Shown: in pieces, positions 35,935 to 46,246 of the stretch
How the letters are laid out: every line of letters starts with the position of its first letter
Position numbering within the stretch: position 1 is the stretch's first letter
NCBI GenBank assembly: GCA_948567375.1
Contig: OX419757.1
Location: forward strand, 10,492,974-10,556,973
Direction of reading: 5' to 3'
Source: Lunularia cruciata
Lineage: Eukaryota; Streptophyta; Marchantiopsida; Lunulariales; Lunulariaceae
Length of the DNA: 64,000 nt
Program-made: the position numbers and the translations under genes
Notes under the pieces: generated by a model
What the model was told of the DNA's origin: nothing
The model's database searches: none
Seen by the model: the letters and a program-made list of their open reading frames with translations, nothing else

Positions 35935-37500
35935 TTTGGCAAAGGTAATCCAAATGTACTTCTCTTTGCCCAAACACACAAAAGTCATCATTGAAGACTT
36001 CCATAAATTTCCACAAAAAATCTTTAAAAATTGCGTTCATCATCCATTGGAAAGTAGCATGAGCATTCACAACCCAAAGGGCATTTGATTGTAGGCAAAA
36101 GTGCTCCAATTGGTAGTGAATGTGGTTTTATCCTTGTCTTCTTCTCAAATGGATACTTGATTATAGCCTAAAAATCCATCAAGAAAACTTTAGCAAGGAT
36201 GACCAACTACTTGGTCCACAATAGTATTTGTGAAGGGCAAAGGATGATGATCCTTTCTTGTAATTGCATTCAGTTTTCAAAAATCTTGGCACACTCATAT
36301 CTTCCCTTTCTTTTTCTTTGGAACAATGACAATGGGAGAAACCCATTTATTGCTCAAGAGTAGAAGATTATCCTAGCCTCCAAGTACTTATTGATCTCAT
36401 CTTCCACCAAGAGCAAGTACTTTGGGTTCAAGTAATATTATCTCTGCCGAACCAAAATTGCATCTTCAACAAGATCAAGTTGATGTTCCCCAAATTGTAT
36501 TGGAATTCATGGTATTTGATTGATAAACCAGTCAAATACATCTTGGTCCTCAATGAAAAAGGTAGTGTATCCTGCCAACTTGTCTAAAGTGACTATCTTT
36601 GAAATTTTCAAAATTTTGCCTTTAGACAAGACCATGTCTTGACAATCATCGGGGTTGATGACTCCTTCAACATGGCTGACTTTGCTCAATCTGAGTTGTA
36701 CAAAGTTGAAACCTCCTTCCTCCAAATCATTTTCACCCAAGGTGATGTCATAGGGATCTTTGTCTTTGACCTCTACCTCATAGCATTCCAAATAGTTGAC
36801 TTGAACCTCTTCATCCGAGACTTCAAAAGACAAAGACAATGAAGATGAAGACAAAGATTGGATTCATCTTCATCTTTTGACAAAGTTGTTTCCCCAAGGT
36901 AGGGAACCTTTGTCCAACTCATGGTCACCAGCTTCTAGTCTTTGGACAAAATGTCCTTCAACTTCAACTTCTATTGGTGCCAATCTACAACAACTTGAGC
37001 ACTATACAACCAAGGTCTTCCAATCAATAGTGGATAACCAGTCTTGGTCACTGGTCCCAACATGATATAAGTCAACTTGAAGGGCACTCTGCTGATGATC
37101 TTGATTATGTTAGACAACATGCCCAATGGTCATCTGTTGGTCTAATCCGCAAGTTTCAAAATTTTGGGTGTAGGCTCAAACGTATGATTCCCTAATTGGT
37201 ATGAGGTATCCTCCATCATGACATTCACACCTGAACCTGAGTCAATGGGTGTAGATGTTATAATACATCCCGTAATCTCCACATCCACTTTGGGAGATCT
37301 CAAATCTTCTTGCTCAACATGGTATATGGCATGCACTTCTCTCTTGGTCATCAACCTTACTTTTTTGAGGGCCAAACTTAGCTGCTTCTTATACAGCTTG
37401 TTGTCTTCCCATAATTTTTTAAATGTAATGTTGGCCTGAATGGATGCCAAATCTTCCATAATATTGTATTGTGGTACTTCTCTAAGTTTCACCTTCTTGC
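35935..37500 (-). pseudogene. Element IVb protease and partial RT
   Basis: The protease has PIDSGSGVNVM with catalytic Asp-Ser-Gly at 37235-37243, preceded by KKLWEDNKLYKKQLSLALKK as in element I. The acidic linker has VQVNYLECYEVEV and GVINPDDCQD. RT sequence (equivalents of WVSPIVIVPKK and IDDFCVFGQ) continues to 35935, where homology ends abruptly. Frame is broken in several places. Role as for element I. Confidence 0.85.
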
Positions 37501-37983
37501 TCTTTGTCTTTGGGTTTTAGATTTCCTCCTTCTCCAGCCTTTCTTTGGGATGCTTTAGGATACTTACTAGAGTGCCGGTGGTCTAAACCCAAGGTACTTT
37601 GAGATTACCCACCTTGGCTTGTATGAGATCCTCTACTTTGGATCAGATGTCTACCAGAAAAATTGAGGCTTAGTCTTTGGTCCTCCTTCAACCTCATTTC
37701 TCCAAGTCTGTTGTATTGCCTCTTGTATCTCTTTTTGCAAGGCTTTGGCTTTAGCTTTAGCCAAAATCTTCATCTCCTTTAGAGATAAAATTGCTTTAGG
37801 CCAAAGTCACTTTGCCTTTTTGGAAGATGAAGAAGTGGTACCTACTTATTCAAGATCATGCTTCTTCTTCCAAGAGCGTGTTTCAACTCGCAATACTTCA
37901 AGATCTGGCCATTCTATTTTTGGAGCTGGACTTCCTCCTTGAGGTCTCTCTTCTTCCAAAGTTATACAATTGATAGTGGCCTC
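37501..37983 (-). pseudogene. Element IVb gag-protease linker, right of E insertion
   Basis: Lysine/alanine-rich sequence equivalent to element I 20200-20690, ending where element E starts. Joined with 48013 onward it rebuilds an unbroken alignment to element I (CNCITLEEERPQ region). Confidence 0.75.
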
Positions 37984-38090
37984 TGTCGTGCATATATACA
38001 TTGCTACACAACATACATTGTTGTCAACATCATACACTATAGAAGCACAACTCACACATAAGTCATACATAGACTCTAAAGTGCCACAAT
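37984..38090. repeat. 107-bp repeat X, outer copy
   Basis: It differs from the copy at 38540-38646 at four positions. It lies between the target site and the 38090-38537 LTR copy. It is absent beside the LTR at 47565-48012. Confidence 0.95.
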
Positions 38091-38537
38091 AATCAGATTG
38101 CTTACCACTCTCAACTCAACTCAACTCAGATCAGTACTTGATCTGTCACTCTATAAACTGTCAACAACTGGGCACTGATTACAATCAAGCCACACCCACT
38201 CAAGCATAGAGAATCCAGGTGACGCTCGCCGGCCTCTGTCCACCATAGCCAAGAACTCGAAGGATCAACATCAAAGAAGTGAGCTCTCTAGAGCTCACTT
38301 CAAAACTATACCCCTGGACTCGAGCTAGCTCTGAAACCCTAATGGTCCCATTGACGGCACACTCGACGGTGCAAACGGTGCAAAGTGACAGTGGGCCCCA
38401 CCATGAAGTCAGTAGCCTGAACACGAAATCTAACCGTCGGAAAGTAGTCTATGAGAAACTACTAGAATAACTCTAACTACTATCATAGGAACTCCAGTGT
38501 ACGAGCATCTAGATGCGGAACTACAAATGGCATGATA
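38090..38537 (-). mobile_element. Element E 3' LTR copy
   Basis: It matches 47565-48012 throughout, with scattered substitutions. It is flanked on both sides by the 107-bp repeat X, so the original LTR may have been longer (X plus this segment). A hairpin at 38276-38301 is conserved in both LTR copies. Confidence 0.85.
38276..38301. repeat. Hairpin in element E LTR
   Basis: 12-base perfect arms with a 2-base loop (GAAGTGAGCTCT and its complement). The equivalent at 47753-47778 retains the arms with one mismatch. Confidence 0.85.
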
Positions 38538-38539
38538 GT

Positions 38540-38646
38540 TGTCGTGCGTATATACATTGCTACACAACAAACATCGCTGTCAACATCATACACTATAGAA
38601 GCACAACTCACACATAAGTCATACATAGACTCTAAAGTGCCACAAT
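38540..38646. repeat. 107-bp repeat X, inner copy
   Basis: Second copy of the repeat at 37984-38090. On the minus strand it is preceded by a purine run (AGCTAGGGGG, 38648-38657) that could be the polypurine tract, with X then forming the start of the 3' LTR. Confidence 0.95.
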
Positions 38647-38812
38647 CACCCCCTAGCTGGCGATTAGGTCTCTCTAACTCCAAATAGCCGTCTACTCTAA
38701 GTATATAATATACCCTCTAATGGGCAAAGATCAGGAGGCCGGGTGCTATGGAGCCCCATCGTTAGTCCCTTGTCTGCAATCTATACCATATAAAGAATGA
38801 ACTAGCTATAGG

Positions 38813-39112
38813 TCAAGTACATCTAGGACATAACCACTGTCCTTGAGAAACCACCGTGAGGGGAGGAGTCATATATGCCATATGCCATCCTCTTGAACAG
38901 CCATCACACACTAACATAGTAGCAGCTCCACCAGAAGAGCCACATAACATACACCTCAAGCCTGCACGTACAAGTGCCAAGCTTGGGTCCATAGTACCAT
39001 CAATGTTTGGAAGGTGGCATGGCGCACAATTGCACACATGATCCTTCCAAACAACACCATCACGTCCTTCTAACACAAGGACTCCAGATGGCAAAACCTC
39101 GCGCACTCTCAA
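38813..39112 (-). pseudogene. PHD finger at the integrase C-terminus of element E
   Basis: An open frame of 99 codons ends with a zinc-binding Cys4-His-Cys3 pattern (38953-38819): CMLC, then CDGC after twelve residues, WH four residues later, and WLCPRC before the stop. The fifth cysteine, expected three residues after the histidine, is tyrosine (a TGT-to-TAT type change), so this copy is probably impaired. Upstream, LRVREVLPSGVLVLEGRDG fits the integrase C-terminal strand region, so the finger was part of the integrase polypeptide, where chromoviruses carry a chromodomain. PHD fingers usually bind the histone H3 tail; a role in choosing integration sites is inferred. Confidence 0.85.
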
Positions 39113-40486
39113 GATAGTGCGGCCTGTAGAAACATCAAGTGTTGTCGGTGCTGTCTGCTATAGATATACATAGTCGCCTGGATGAAATTGACAGATCGAG
39201 GGTCTATAACCTCCTCCTCGAATGGTAGCATAGTGTAAAGTATCTCTATGCTGAGCAATTGCCAAGTTCTCAAAGGCCATTGGCATCACTCTCCAAAAGA
39301 TCTCTGCCCGTTAAGAACATGCGCTCATCCATACATCGGGGTCATCCAAGTCCAAAACTATAGTAGCATCTTGACGAATGGCTGCAGGTAAATCTGGATC
39401 TCATCTATAGAGTAGAAAGTATGGAGAGAAGGATGCTAAGGAGGCTTGCCAGCTGAACCTATAGCCCATGGCCAACCAAGGTAACTAGAGACCCCAAGCT
39501 CCTAAGTGGCCTCTCTGCAAACCATACTTTCGCAATCCTCTCTTCACCGTCTGAACCACTCTCTCTGCTAATCCATCTGCCTCAGGGTGATCTCGGGATG
39601 TAGTACAATGATCAATCAAAGCCTTGTCACACAAGACCTGAAACTCCCCCAAGAACTCTGTACCCTGATCAGTCAAAACCTTAGCTGGTGCACCAAAATG
39701 ACTAAGAACTTGATCTAGGAACGAGTAAGCTGTCCTTTCACTAGACTTGTCAGGAACTGCCACCAACTCAATCCACTTGGAGAAGTGCTCCACCATCACC
39801 AAAACATACCAATGATGTCTCACAGTCAACAGTAAAGGTCCGGTGAAGTCCAAACTCCAATGGTAACCCAATCCCATGATAGGTAATGGGTGAAACTGTG
39901 GCGTAGGAGCATTGAATGATGCTCTAACTTGGTCACAAACCACACATCTGGCAACAAACTGCTGTACCTCGGTCTGCATACCACGCCACCAATAATGACT
40001 GTGAAGTAAGCTATTTGTATGCTTTACTCCAAAATGTCCTAGGTCCTCATGAGCATGACGGACCAACTGTGGTCTCTGAGATGGAAGTGGTACTACTTGC
40101 ACTCTACCATCCTCCCATACATGCAAAAGGTGTCTACCCTCCAATCTGAACCGTCTGGCTCGCTGAAGAACATGGTCTCTCTCCTTGGCCTCAACTGTGC
40201 CACCCACAACACCAGTGCGAAGATAGTCCATCACTAAGACATCATCATGAATGTCTTGCTGAACTATACCAATATCTTCACTCTCTGGATCTGTGACCTC
40301 AATAACTCCTCCTGTATGAGCTGAGAGAGAAACCACCAAAGCCTCTGCAAATATACCCAGAAAGGCTGATGCATGCCAACTTGGCACCATCTCCTCATCT
40401 GTCTCCCCATGCCAACATGCTCCGGTCTGATCCTGCTGGTTGGGACATGGGTTTCTACTCAACCCATCTGCATCACGGTTCACCAC
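39113..40486 (-). pseudogene. Element E integrase
   Basis: 333 open codons (40486-39485) hold the zinc-binding HHCC region (HEDLGHFGVKH, CVVCDQ), catalytic aspartates in SLDFTGPLLL and LTDQGTEFLG and the glutamate in DGLAERVVQ. The downstream part (39484-39113) continues with PYFLLYR and GDYVYL blocks but has stops near 39410 and 39165 and one more near 39310. The catalytic triad is intact, unlike elements I and IVa. It would insert element DNA into the genome, with the PHD finger attached. Confidence 0.92.
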
Positions 40487-41812
40487 TCCAGGTCTATGAA
40501 CAACCGTGAAATCATACTCCTATAAAATCAGAGCCCATTGTGCAAGCTTCCCTGAAAGCTTGTTGGACTCCATCAACCACTTCAGCGGCTGATGATCAGT
40601 GATGAGAGTGAAGGGGTTACCAAATAGGTAACATCAGAAATGTGCTACTGCCCAAACTGCTGCCAAGCACTCTCCCTCATATGAACTATACTTCGCCTCC
40701 GCTGAATTGTTGGAGCAACTAGCATAGGCCACTACAAACTCCTCTCCTCATCATCATGCTAGGTGAGCTCCAAGCCCCAACATACTCCAATCAGTGTGAA
40801 CCTAAAATGGTTGTCCCTTGATTGGTCTCCTCAAAATAGGAGCAAATGTCAACCTCTCCTTGAGCTCTACAAAAGCTCTCTCCTGCTCATCTCCCCAACA
40901 CCACTTTTGTGTAAGCTTGGTCAGCTTTGTCAAGGCCTTGGCAATGGTACTAAATCCTCTAACATAGCGGCGATAGAAGTTTACCAACCCAAGGAATGCT
41001 TGCACTCTGCTCACATCCGTAGGCCGAGGAATATGTGCAATAGCCTCCACCTTGGTCTGCTGGACACCAAGTCCTCCGGGGTAGATAGTGTGACCCAAAT
41101 ACTCAACCTGCTTGTGGAAGAACCTACACTTCCCAAGATGTAATTTGAGTCCATGAGATCTCAACCTCTCAAACACCTCCAAAAATTGTCTCTCATGCTC
41201 CTCCACAGTAGTGCTGTAAACCAAAATGTCATCAATGTAGCACCAAGCAAAATCTAATCCAACTAGGATCCTATCCATGACCCTCTGGAACTCAGCAGGA
41301 GCATTCTTCAACCCAAATGGTAAGAACCTCCATTGATATAACACATCCTTACCGTGAGGATCAATAGCCCAAAATGTTGTCTTGGACTTATCCTCCTCCT
41401 TGATTGGCAATTGATGATATCCCGCTCAAAGATCCAAAGTATTGAAGATCTTTGCATGCCCAATCGCATCAAAAATCTCCTCCGGTGTAGGCATGGCATA
41501 CCAATCAGCCCTTGTCTGTCGGTTGATAGGACAGTAATCTCCACACATCCGCCTATCTGTATAGTTGCCATGCATATCCTTCTTGGCTGGCATCACTGTC
41601 GCTAATGCATACTCTCCATGTGAAATCTCCACCAAACCAGCCTCAAAAACGTCACTACTCCGGCTCTGAATCAATGTCCTCTCCATATCACTATATTGAT
41701 AAGGACGTTGGAAAACTAGTGTGTTGCTAGTCATCTCAGTCCGTATACCAGGTCCTTTTAGAGCACCCAAATCCTTCATACTGAAGGCAAAACAACTCGT
41801 GTGACTCCTCAA
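40487..41812 (-). pseudogene. Element E reverse transcriptase and RNase H
   Basis: RT: MCGDYCPINRQTRADWYAMP, LDLxAGYHQLPI, FLPFGLKNAPAEFQRVMDR and the catalytic YIDD in WCYIDDILVYS. Thumb/connection: HTIYPGGLGVQ, FLGLVNFYRRYVRGF. RNase H: EGECLAAVWAV, LITDHQPLKWLM and HRPGVVNRDADGLSRNP, running into the integrase. Stops: near 41429 (before AGYHQL), 40801, within 40760-40730, and near 40522. Typical gypsy pol sequence, but clearly separate from the I/IV lineage in detail. Confidence 0.93.
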
Positions 41813-41990
41813 GAACCTCCAAGATCTCCGTCTTTCCTCTCCAATAAGCTTGGGTCCAAGATCTGGCTCCCAAGTATCCTCTGTAATTGTAGTAGGAGTG
41901 GAAGACGTACTGACTGATTGCTACACTAGGCCCTTGGGAGCAATAGTGTCATGCTCCCGACCACTAGAGGTCCCAACCTTTGTGTGAAAA

Positions 41991-42282
41991 ACTCCCTCCA
42001 CTCTGGCTGCAAGCTCCACACGTCCTCTAGCTGCCTCCCATATGGACCAAGGGTGTAATCCAAGTAGCCCACACTCACCTGGATGGACTCCAAGTAGACT
42101 TCTCTCCCTAGTAGCTACTGGATGTGTCCCAAGAATACTCCCTCCACTCTGGCTGCAAGCTCCACACGTCCTCTAGCTGCATCCCATGTGGACCAAGGGT
42201 GTAATCCAAGTAGCCTACGCTCACCTGGATGGACACCAAGTAGACCACTCTCCCTAGTAGCTACTGGATGTGTCCCAAGAAT
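41991..42282. repeat. Two-copy tandem repeat of 146 bp in element E
   Basis: 41991-42136 and 42137-42282 are near-identical head-to-tail copies. The period is not a multiple of three, so the duplication shifts the reading frame between methyltransferase and RT. Confidence 0.93.
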
Positions 42283-42384
42283 ACCATGTCCACTCGGTCC
42301 ATCGGCCCCCGCATGTGCCTGAATCGTCTTGATAGGCACAAGGCTCACAAGTGTCCGAGTGGTGATGCCTATCAAGCGCATCCT

Positions 42385-43478
42385 ACGCTGCTCTGCCAAG
42401 CCAAGGCTCACAATCCAGGTCAAACAATTCAGGTCCATAGCCTGACCTAACACCTGACCCCTGGATGCCCTAACACTATTGGAATAGCGGTAATACCGGT
42501 GCAAAAACCCATCGCCCGCTCTCTCTCATCAGCATTGAGCTCCACCAACTGCTGTAATTGTGAGTTCCAAACAAGTCTAGGTCCTCCCTCTTGAAAAGCA
42601 TGAGAGGTTGGGAAACTCATGAGTGTGGGAAATGCAGCTCTAGGCTGTCCAACTAGGTTCACCACTGCCATAAGTGACCTATCAGCCACTACCACTGTCT
42701 GAGACTGATGCCCAACATCCAAGATATCATCAACAAGAATGTGGTCCAGTCGCTGAATCCCATCATAAGCACGCTGTAGAACCTCTCTGGGTAAGAGGTT
42801 TGTCCACCAAAGACAAAGATGATGAGCCCGTGATCCCACTCTGGCTGCATCTAACAATACAGCAAGTCCCATCCAAGAATGGACTTGATGTGTACTCACC
42901 GCCACTTTGGTGTGAGAATCACCCATCAAAGGAATGTTCTCCAAAAGGTAAGCTGGAGAAACAGACTGATGAACCTGTAGATGTTGTAATATCCATAACA
43001 TCTCCCAAAACACACCAAAATGAGGATCCTGAAGACCCAAACCGTGGCCTGCACGTGTATGTCCCTAACGTGGCCATCCAGAAATCACCAAGTGAATAGG
43101 CCTATGTCTCTCTAGGTCATGTGCCCCCAGTAAGGAAATGTCTCCTGGTAGGGCCTTCTGGTAACCTCTTACTGCTGACATCGGTAATAACTCCGGATAC
43201 CAATAAGCCAAGTGTGCCACATGATGTAGAGAGACTTGCCTAGCAGTCTCATCTCTCTCTACATACAAGTACCTCTGTACTCGGATACTCGCCTGTAACA
43301 CCGCAGCTAGTCCGGTGCTGATCCCACCAAACAACTCCAATAGGCATATCCCCTCTACTGGATATTGCCAAGCAATGAGTGTGGTATCTAGAGGTGTCAA
43401 AGCAATTGCCTCTGGAGGCTCATCCTCACACTCATCCCTTGATGGTACAAAGGCTCCACTCCAAGCCTGCTGCACCAA
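42385..43478 (-). pseudogene. Cytosine-5 DNA methyltransferase in element E (DNMT3/DRM-like)
   Basis: One frame runs from 43478 to 42447 with a single stop. Motifs in order: I, LLELFGGISTGLAAVL (near 43343), the AdoMet-binding loop; II, YLYVERDETARQVSL; III, LPGDI; IV, SGWP followed by Arg-stop-Gly at 43070-43065, where the catalytic Pro-Cys-Gln is expected; VI, LLENIPLMGD (42941); VIII, GSRAHHLCLWWTNL (42833), like the SAAHRARYFWGN of DNMT3; X, LNADERERAMGF (near 42527), then after a small frameshift LGQAMDLNCLTWI. About 330 residues, the size of a catalytic domain. Motif order I to X is linear, not rearranged as in DRM, so DNMT3-type is the better comparison. It would methylate cytosine C5 with AdoMet. 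It lies between protease and RT and belongs to the element, not the host. Confidence 0.88.
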
Positions 43479-43479
43479 C

Positions 43480-44435
43480 TGATCTGCATGCTACTGCAAT
43501 GCCTCTTTTGAACTCCACAATGAAACATCCAAGGTGGATAGAACAATCCCACTTGTACTCCAAAGCCGAGTGATCTCCTCTGGTACTGGAGTATCCTCTG
43601 CATGGGCGTTCCCCTCCACAAGTCACAGGCCAAGTAATTGCACCACTGAAAGCTAAAACTGATGCTGCCATGGTCTCGGACTGTAGTGAGCCAAGACTAC
43701 CACTACTAAAGCATACTGGTAGGCGACATACCTGTCCCTCACTAGACTGCCAACCAGGACTATAAGAGGTTGTCTCCTCCCAATAGTCAATGCTGAAACC
43801 CATGGGGTATAACACTGCTCCCCCAACTAGCACATCATATGACTCAGCTATCGTCGCAATAGCCTGAGCTCTCACCACCAAGCTATCAGTCGGATGACCA
43901 GGCTGAACCTGGACAACAAGCTCCCCACGTGTGATGTACTATGTCGAACCACCACCTAGAGATGTCTGGATTTGAAATGGACACCTCTCTACATCGGTCT
44001 TTCGTACTCCAGACCGACAACTGCAGCCTTCCCCAACAGAAGGGGTTGCACACCAGAGTCTAACAAGACTCTCTGTGGTGTATAGACCTTCCCTGAAGGT
44101 CCCACCAAACAAAAAATACCCCTCTAGTTATCCAATAGGACAACACTAGGTGTAAACCGCGCTCTCTCAAAGGCCGGTCTAGCTAGCAACTCCTCCAATC
44201 TAGCCGCAGCTACCTGCCATAAACCACTGGTCGCTGAACGGATCCCATGCTCCTCAACCAAGTCAGCTCCACTACCAACCACCTCTACTCTAGCAGTACA
44301 AACTGCACCATCCCTACTCTCACACAACATGGCAGCCAACCGGAACATTGGGGCTGGGTCAACTCCCAATGTAAACATGTCACTAGCTGAAAACAAAGGA
44401 TGCCGCATAATCAGCTGAGCCGCCCCCAACATCAT
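43480..44435 (-). pseudogene. Element E protease
   Basis: The active site RVLLDSGVQPLLLG (Asp-Ser-Gly at 44052-44060) identifies a retropepsin. Downstream, in another frame, VLVGGAVLYPMGFSIDYW and SYSPGWQSSEG form the expected C-terminal core. The active-site frame is the same as that of the methyltransferase, but the C-terminal core is shifted, so at least two frameshifts, or a stretch read in another phase, lie between 43880 and 43480. Upstream, 44435-44124 is open with no recognised fold. Confidence 0.8.
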
Positions 44436-46246
44436 GCTAGACTCAGTCTATGTAGTAGCAGGTGGCTAACTAGCAGGTAGTCCATCATGTACTCCATCAC
44501 CACCTACCACACCTACATTGGGACGTCTAGGAACCATGGATGTCGTCTGTAATGCCTCAGATAGTGTGAAAGACTAGGGAAGTCTGACCTGTCTCCCAAC
44601 CTCTCCTCTCTGTGGGTCCAACTCCATTGATGCTCCTCTAGGCTCTGGAGCACGTACTGCACTCCTAGTCATTGTTGCAGATGCATCCACCTATGCTGCT
44701 CCGCACATGAAGTCCAAAGCATCTCTATCACCAGCATATGAGGTGGAAGCCTCAGCACCAGAATCTGATCTCCTCCGAGCAATAGCCATACTAGCCAATC
44801 TCTGCTCCAACTGCTCAATCCGAGTAGCCATAGCTGTGTCAGAAGTAAGGGCAGTTATTGCACCCCTACTGGGTGTAGATCCTCTACCACCACCTCTACC
44901 ACCTCATCCTCCATGAACTGGAGCTCCTCTACTACCTGCCATAGCAGCCCTACCACTCCGTAACTCCGGGTGTAGGTCAAAACACCGGTCACTAGTGTGA
45001 CCAAATCTGTGGCAGTGCTCACATTGCCTTTGTGCTGGCTATGATGCACCTGAGGTATCAGGTCCACTGCCTTAAGTACACTCTCTCCGATGGTGAGGTC
45101 CACCACAAGTCCAACAAGCAACACCACCACTCACTGGCTGTTGTTGACTCAAAAATGAAGGTAAGGGTCTAACTCCACTAGGCCCTCCACTCGCTCTATA
45201 GGATCTGGGCTGTCCACCCTGTCCTCAAAAACCAACTGGGCGTGGTGCACTCTGCTGCACTCTAGAAGAAGTCACAGCCGTGGATGAGGTCTCCCTACCA
45301 AATCCAGATGTCACCACTCTCTCCTCCACCATGTTGAGCTCAATACGCTTAGCCAAACCAAAGACTACTACCAAAGTGGGCAAAGTAGCCTGCAACAACG
45401 TAGCATCACGAACTCTACGTCGTAACTCCTTGTCCAGTATCCCATACCAAAACTGGACTGCCTGGGCCTTAGTAACTCCCTGAGTGAAACTGATCAGCCG
45501 CATCATGCGAGTGTATGCCTCGTGTAGGCTCTCTCTAGCCTTCCGCTGGAACTCCTACAAGCTCCTCAGCCTGTCAGTCCGCACTCCTTGGTAGTTTTGC
45601 CTCAAACACAGGAAGAACTCCACCATGGGGTTAAATCCTGGTACCACACCACCTCCTGCAGCGGTACCTCCACTGGTAGTAGCACTATCTCTAGCTAGTG
45701 CACCTCCACTAGCTCCACCCACACTACTCGAGCTAGAACTCGTAGGTACAGCCGATCTACTCCTGGCTACCGAGCCTAAAGTAATGGAGACATAGTGTGG
45801 AGACCAATATTGTCTCCATAACTCAATCTCCTCCAAATGAGCTCCCCTGAACTCATGGTAGTCATCCATCGGCGGACCCTCCAAGTGCTGAAGCAACCCC
45901 ACCATGCCATGAAGGGTGTGAACAAAGTTGGGTTCTGCATTTGCTGCAGATCACACCAACTATCAAACTCCTGGATGACGTCATCCAACTCAATGGTACC
46001 CAATGTTCCAGAGCAATGCCTAGGGTCTTAGGAGGCCCCATAAATCTTGTTCATGTCCCATAACAACGGTGCGGACACACCAAGTGCACTCTTGACTGAA
46101 TCAGCTCCGGTGTCGAACTCCAACTCAAAGTCAATCTCCTCCCTCACTGGGACCTGAGATACAAGTTGATACCAAGCACCACTCCGAGTAAACCCACTGC
46201 GTACTGCAGGGCTAACTCCTCTGGAATCTCCAAATAACTCCATCAT
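44436..46246 (-). pseudogene. Element E gag
   Basis: The start at ATG 46246 (MMELFGDSRG) is the first methionine of the best coding stretch. LDDVIQEFDSWCDLQ is followed by a low-complexity Ser/Gly/Ala segment, FLCLRQNYQGVRTDRL, and a gag core with SLHEAYTRMMRLISF and AVQFWYGILDKELRRRV. Zinc knuckle CEHCHRFGHTSDRC at 44982-45023, preceded by a second, CWTCGGPHHRREC, with shorter spacing. Then a coiled segment (RIEQLEQRLASM). Stops and frameshifts break it about every 80-120 codons. Gag would package the RNA. Confidence 0.85.

Noticed and set aside
42385-43478. Host methyltransferase gene captured by chance in the assembly
   Set aside because: It lies in order between protease and RT of one element, on the same strand and in the same frame as the protease active site, with no intron-like or flanking host sequence.
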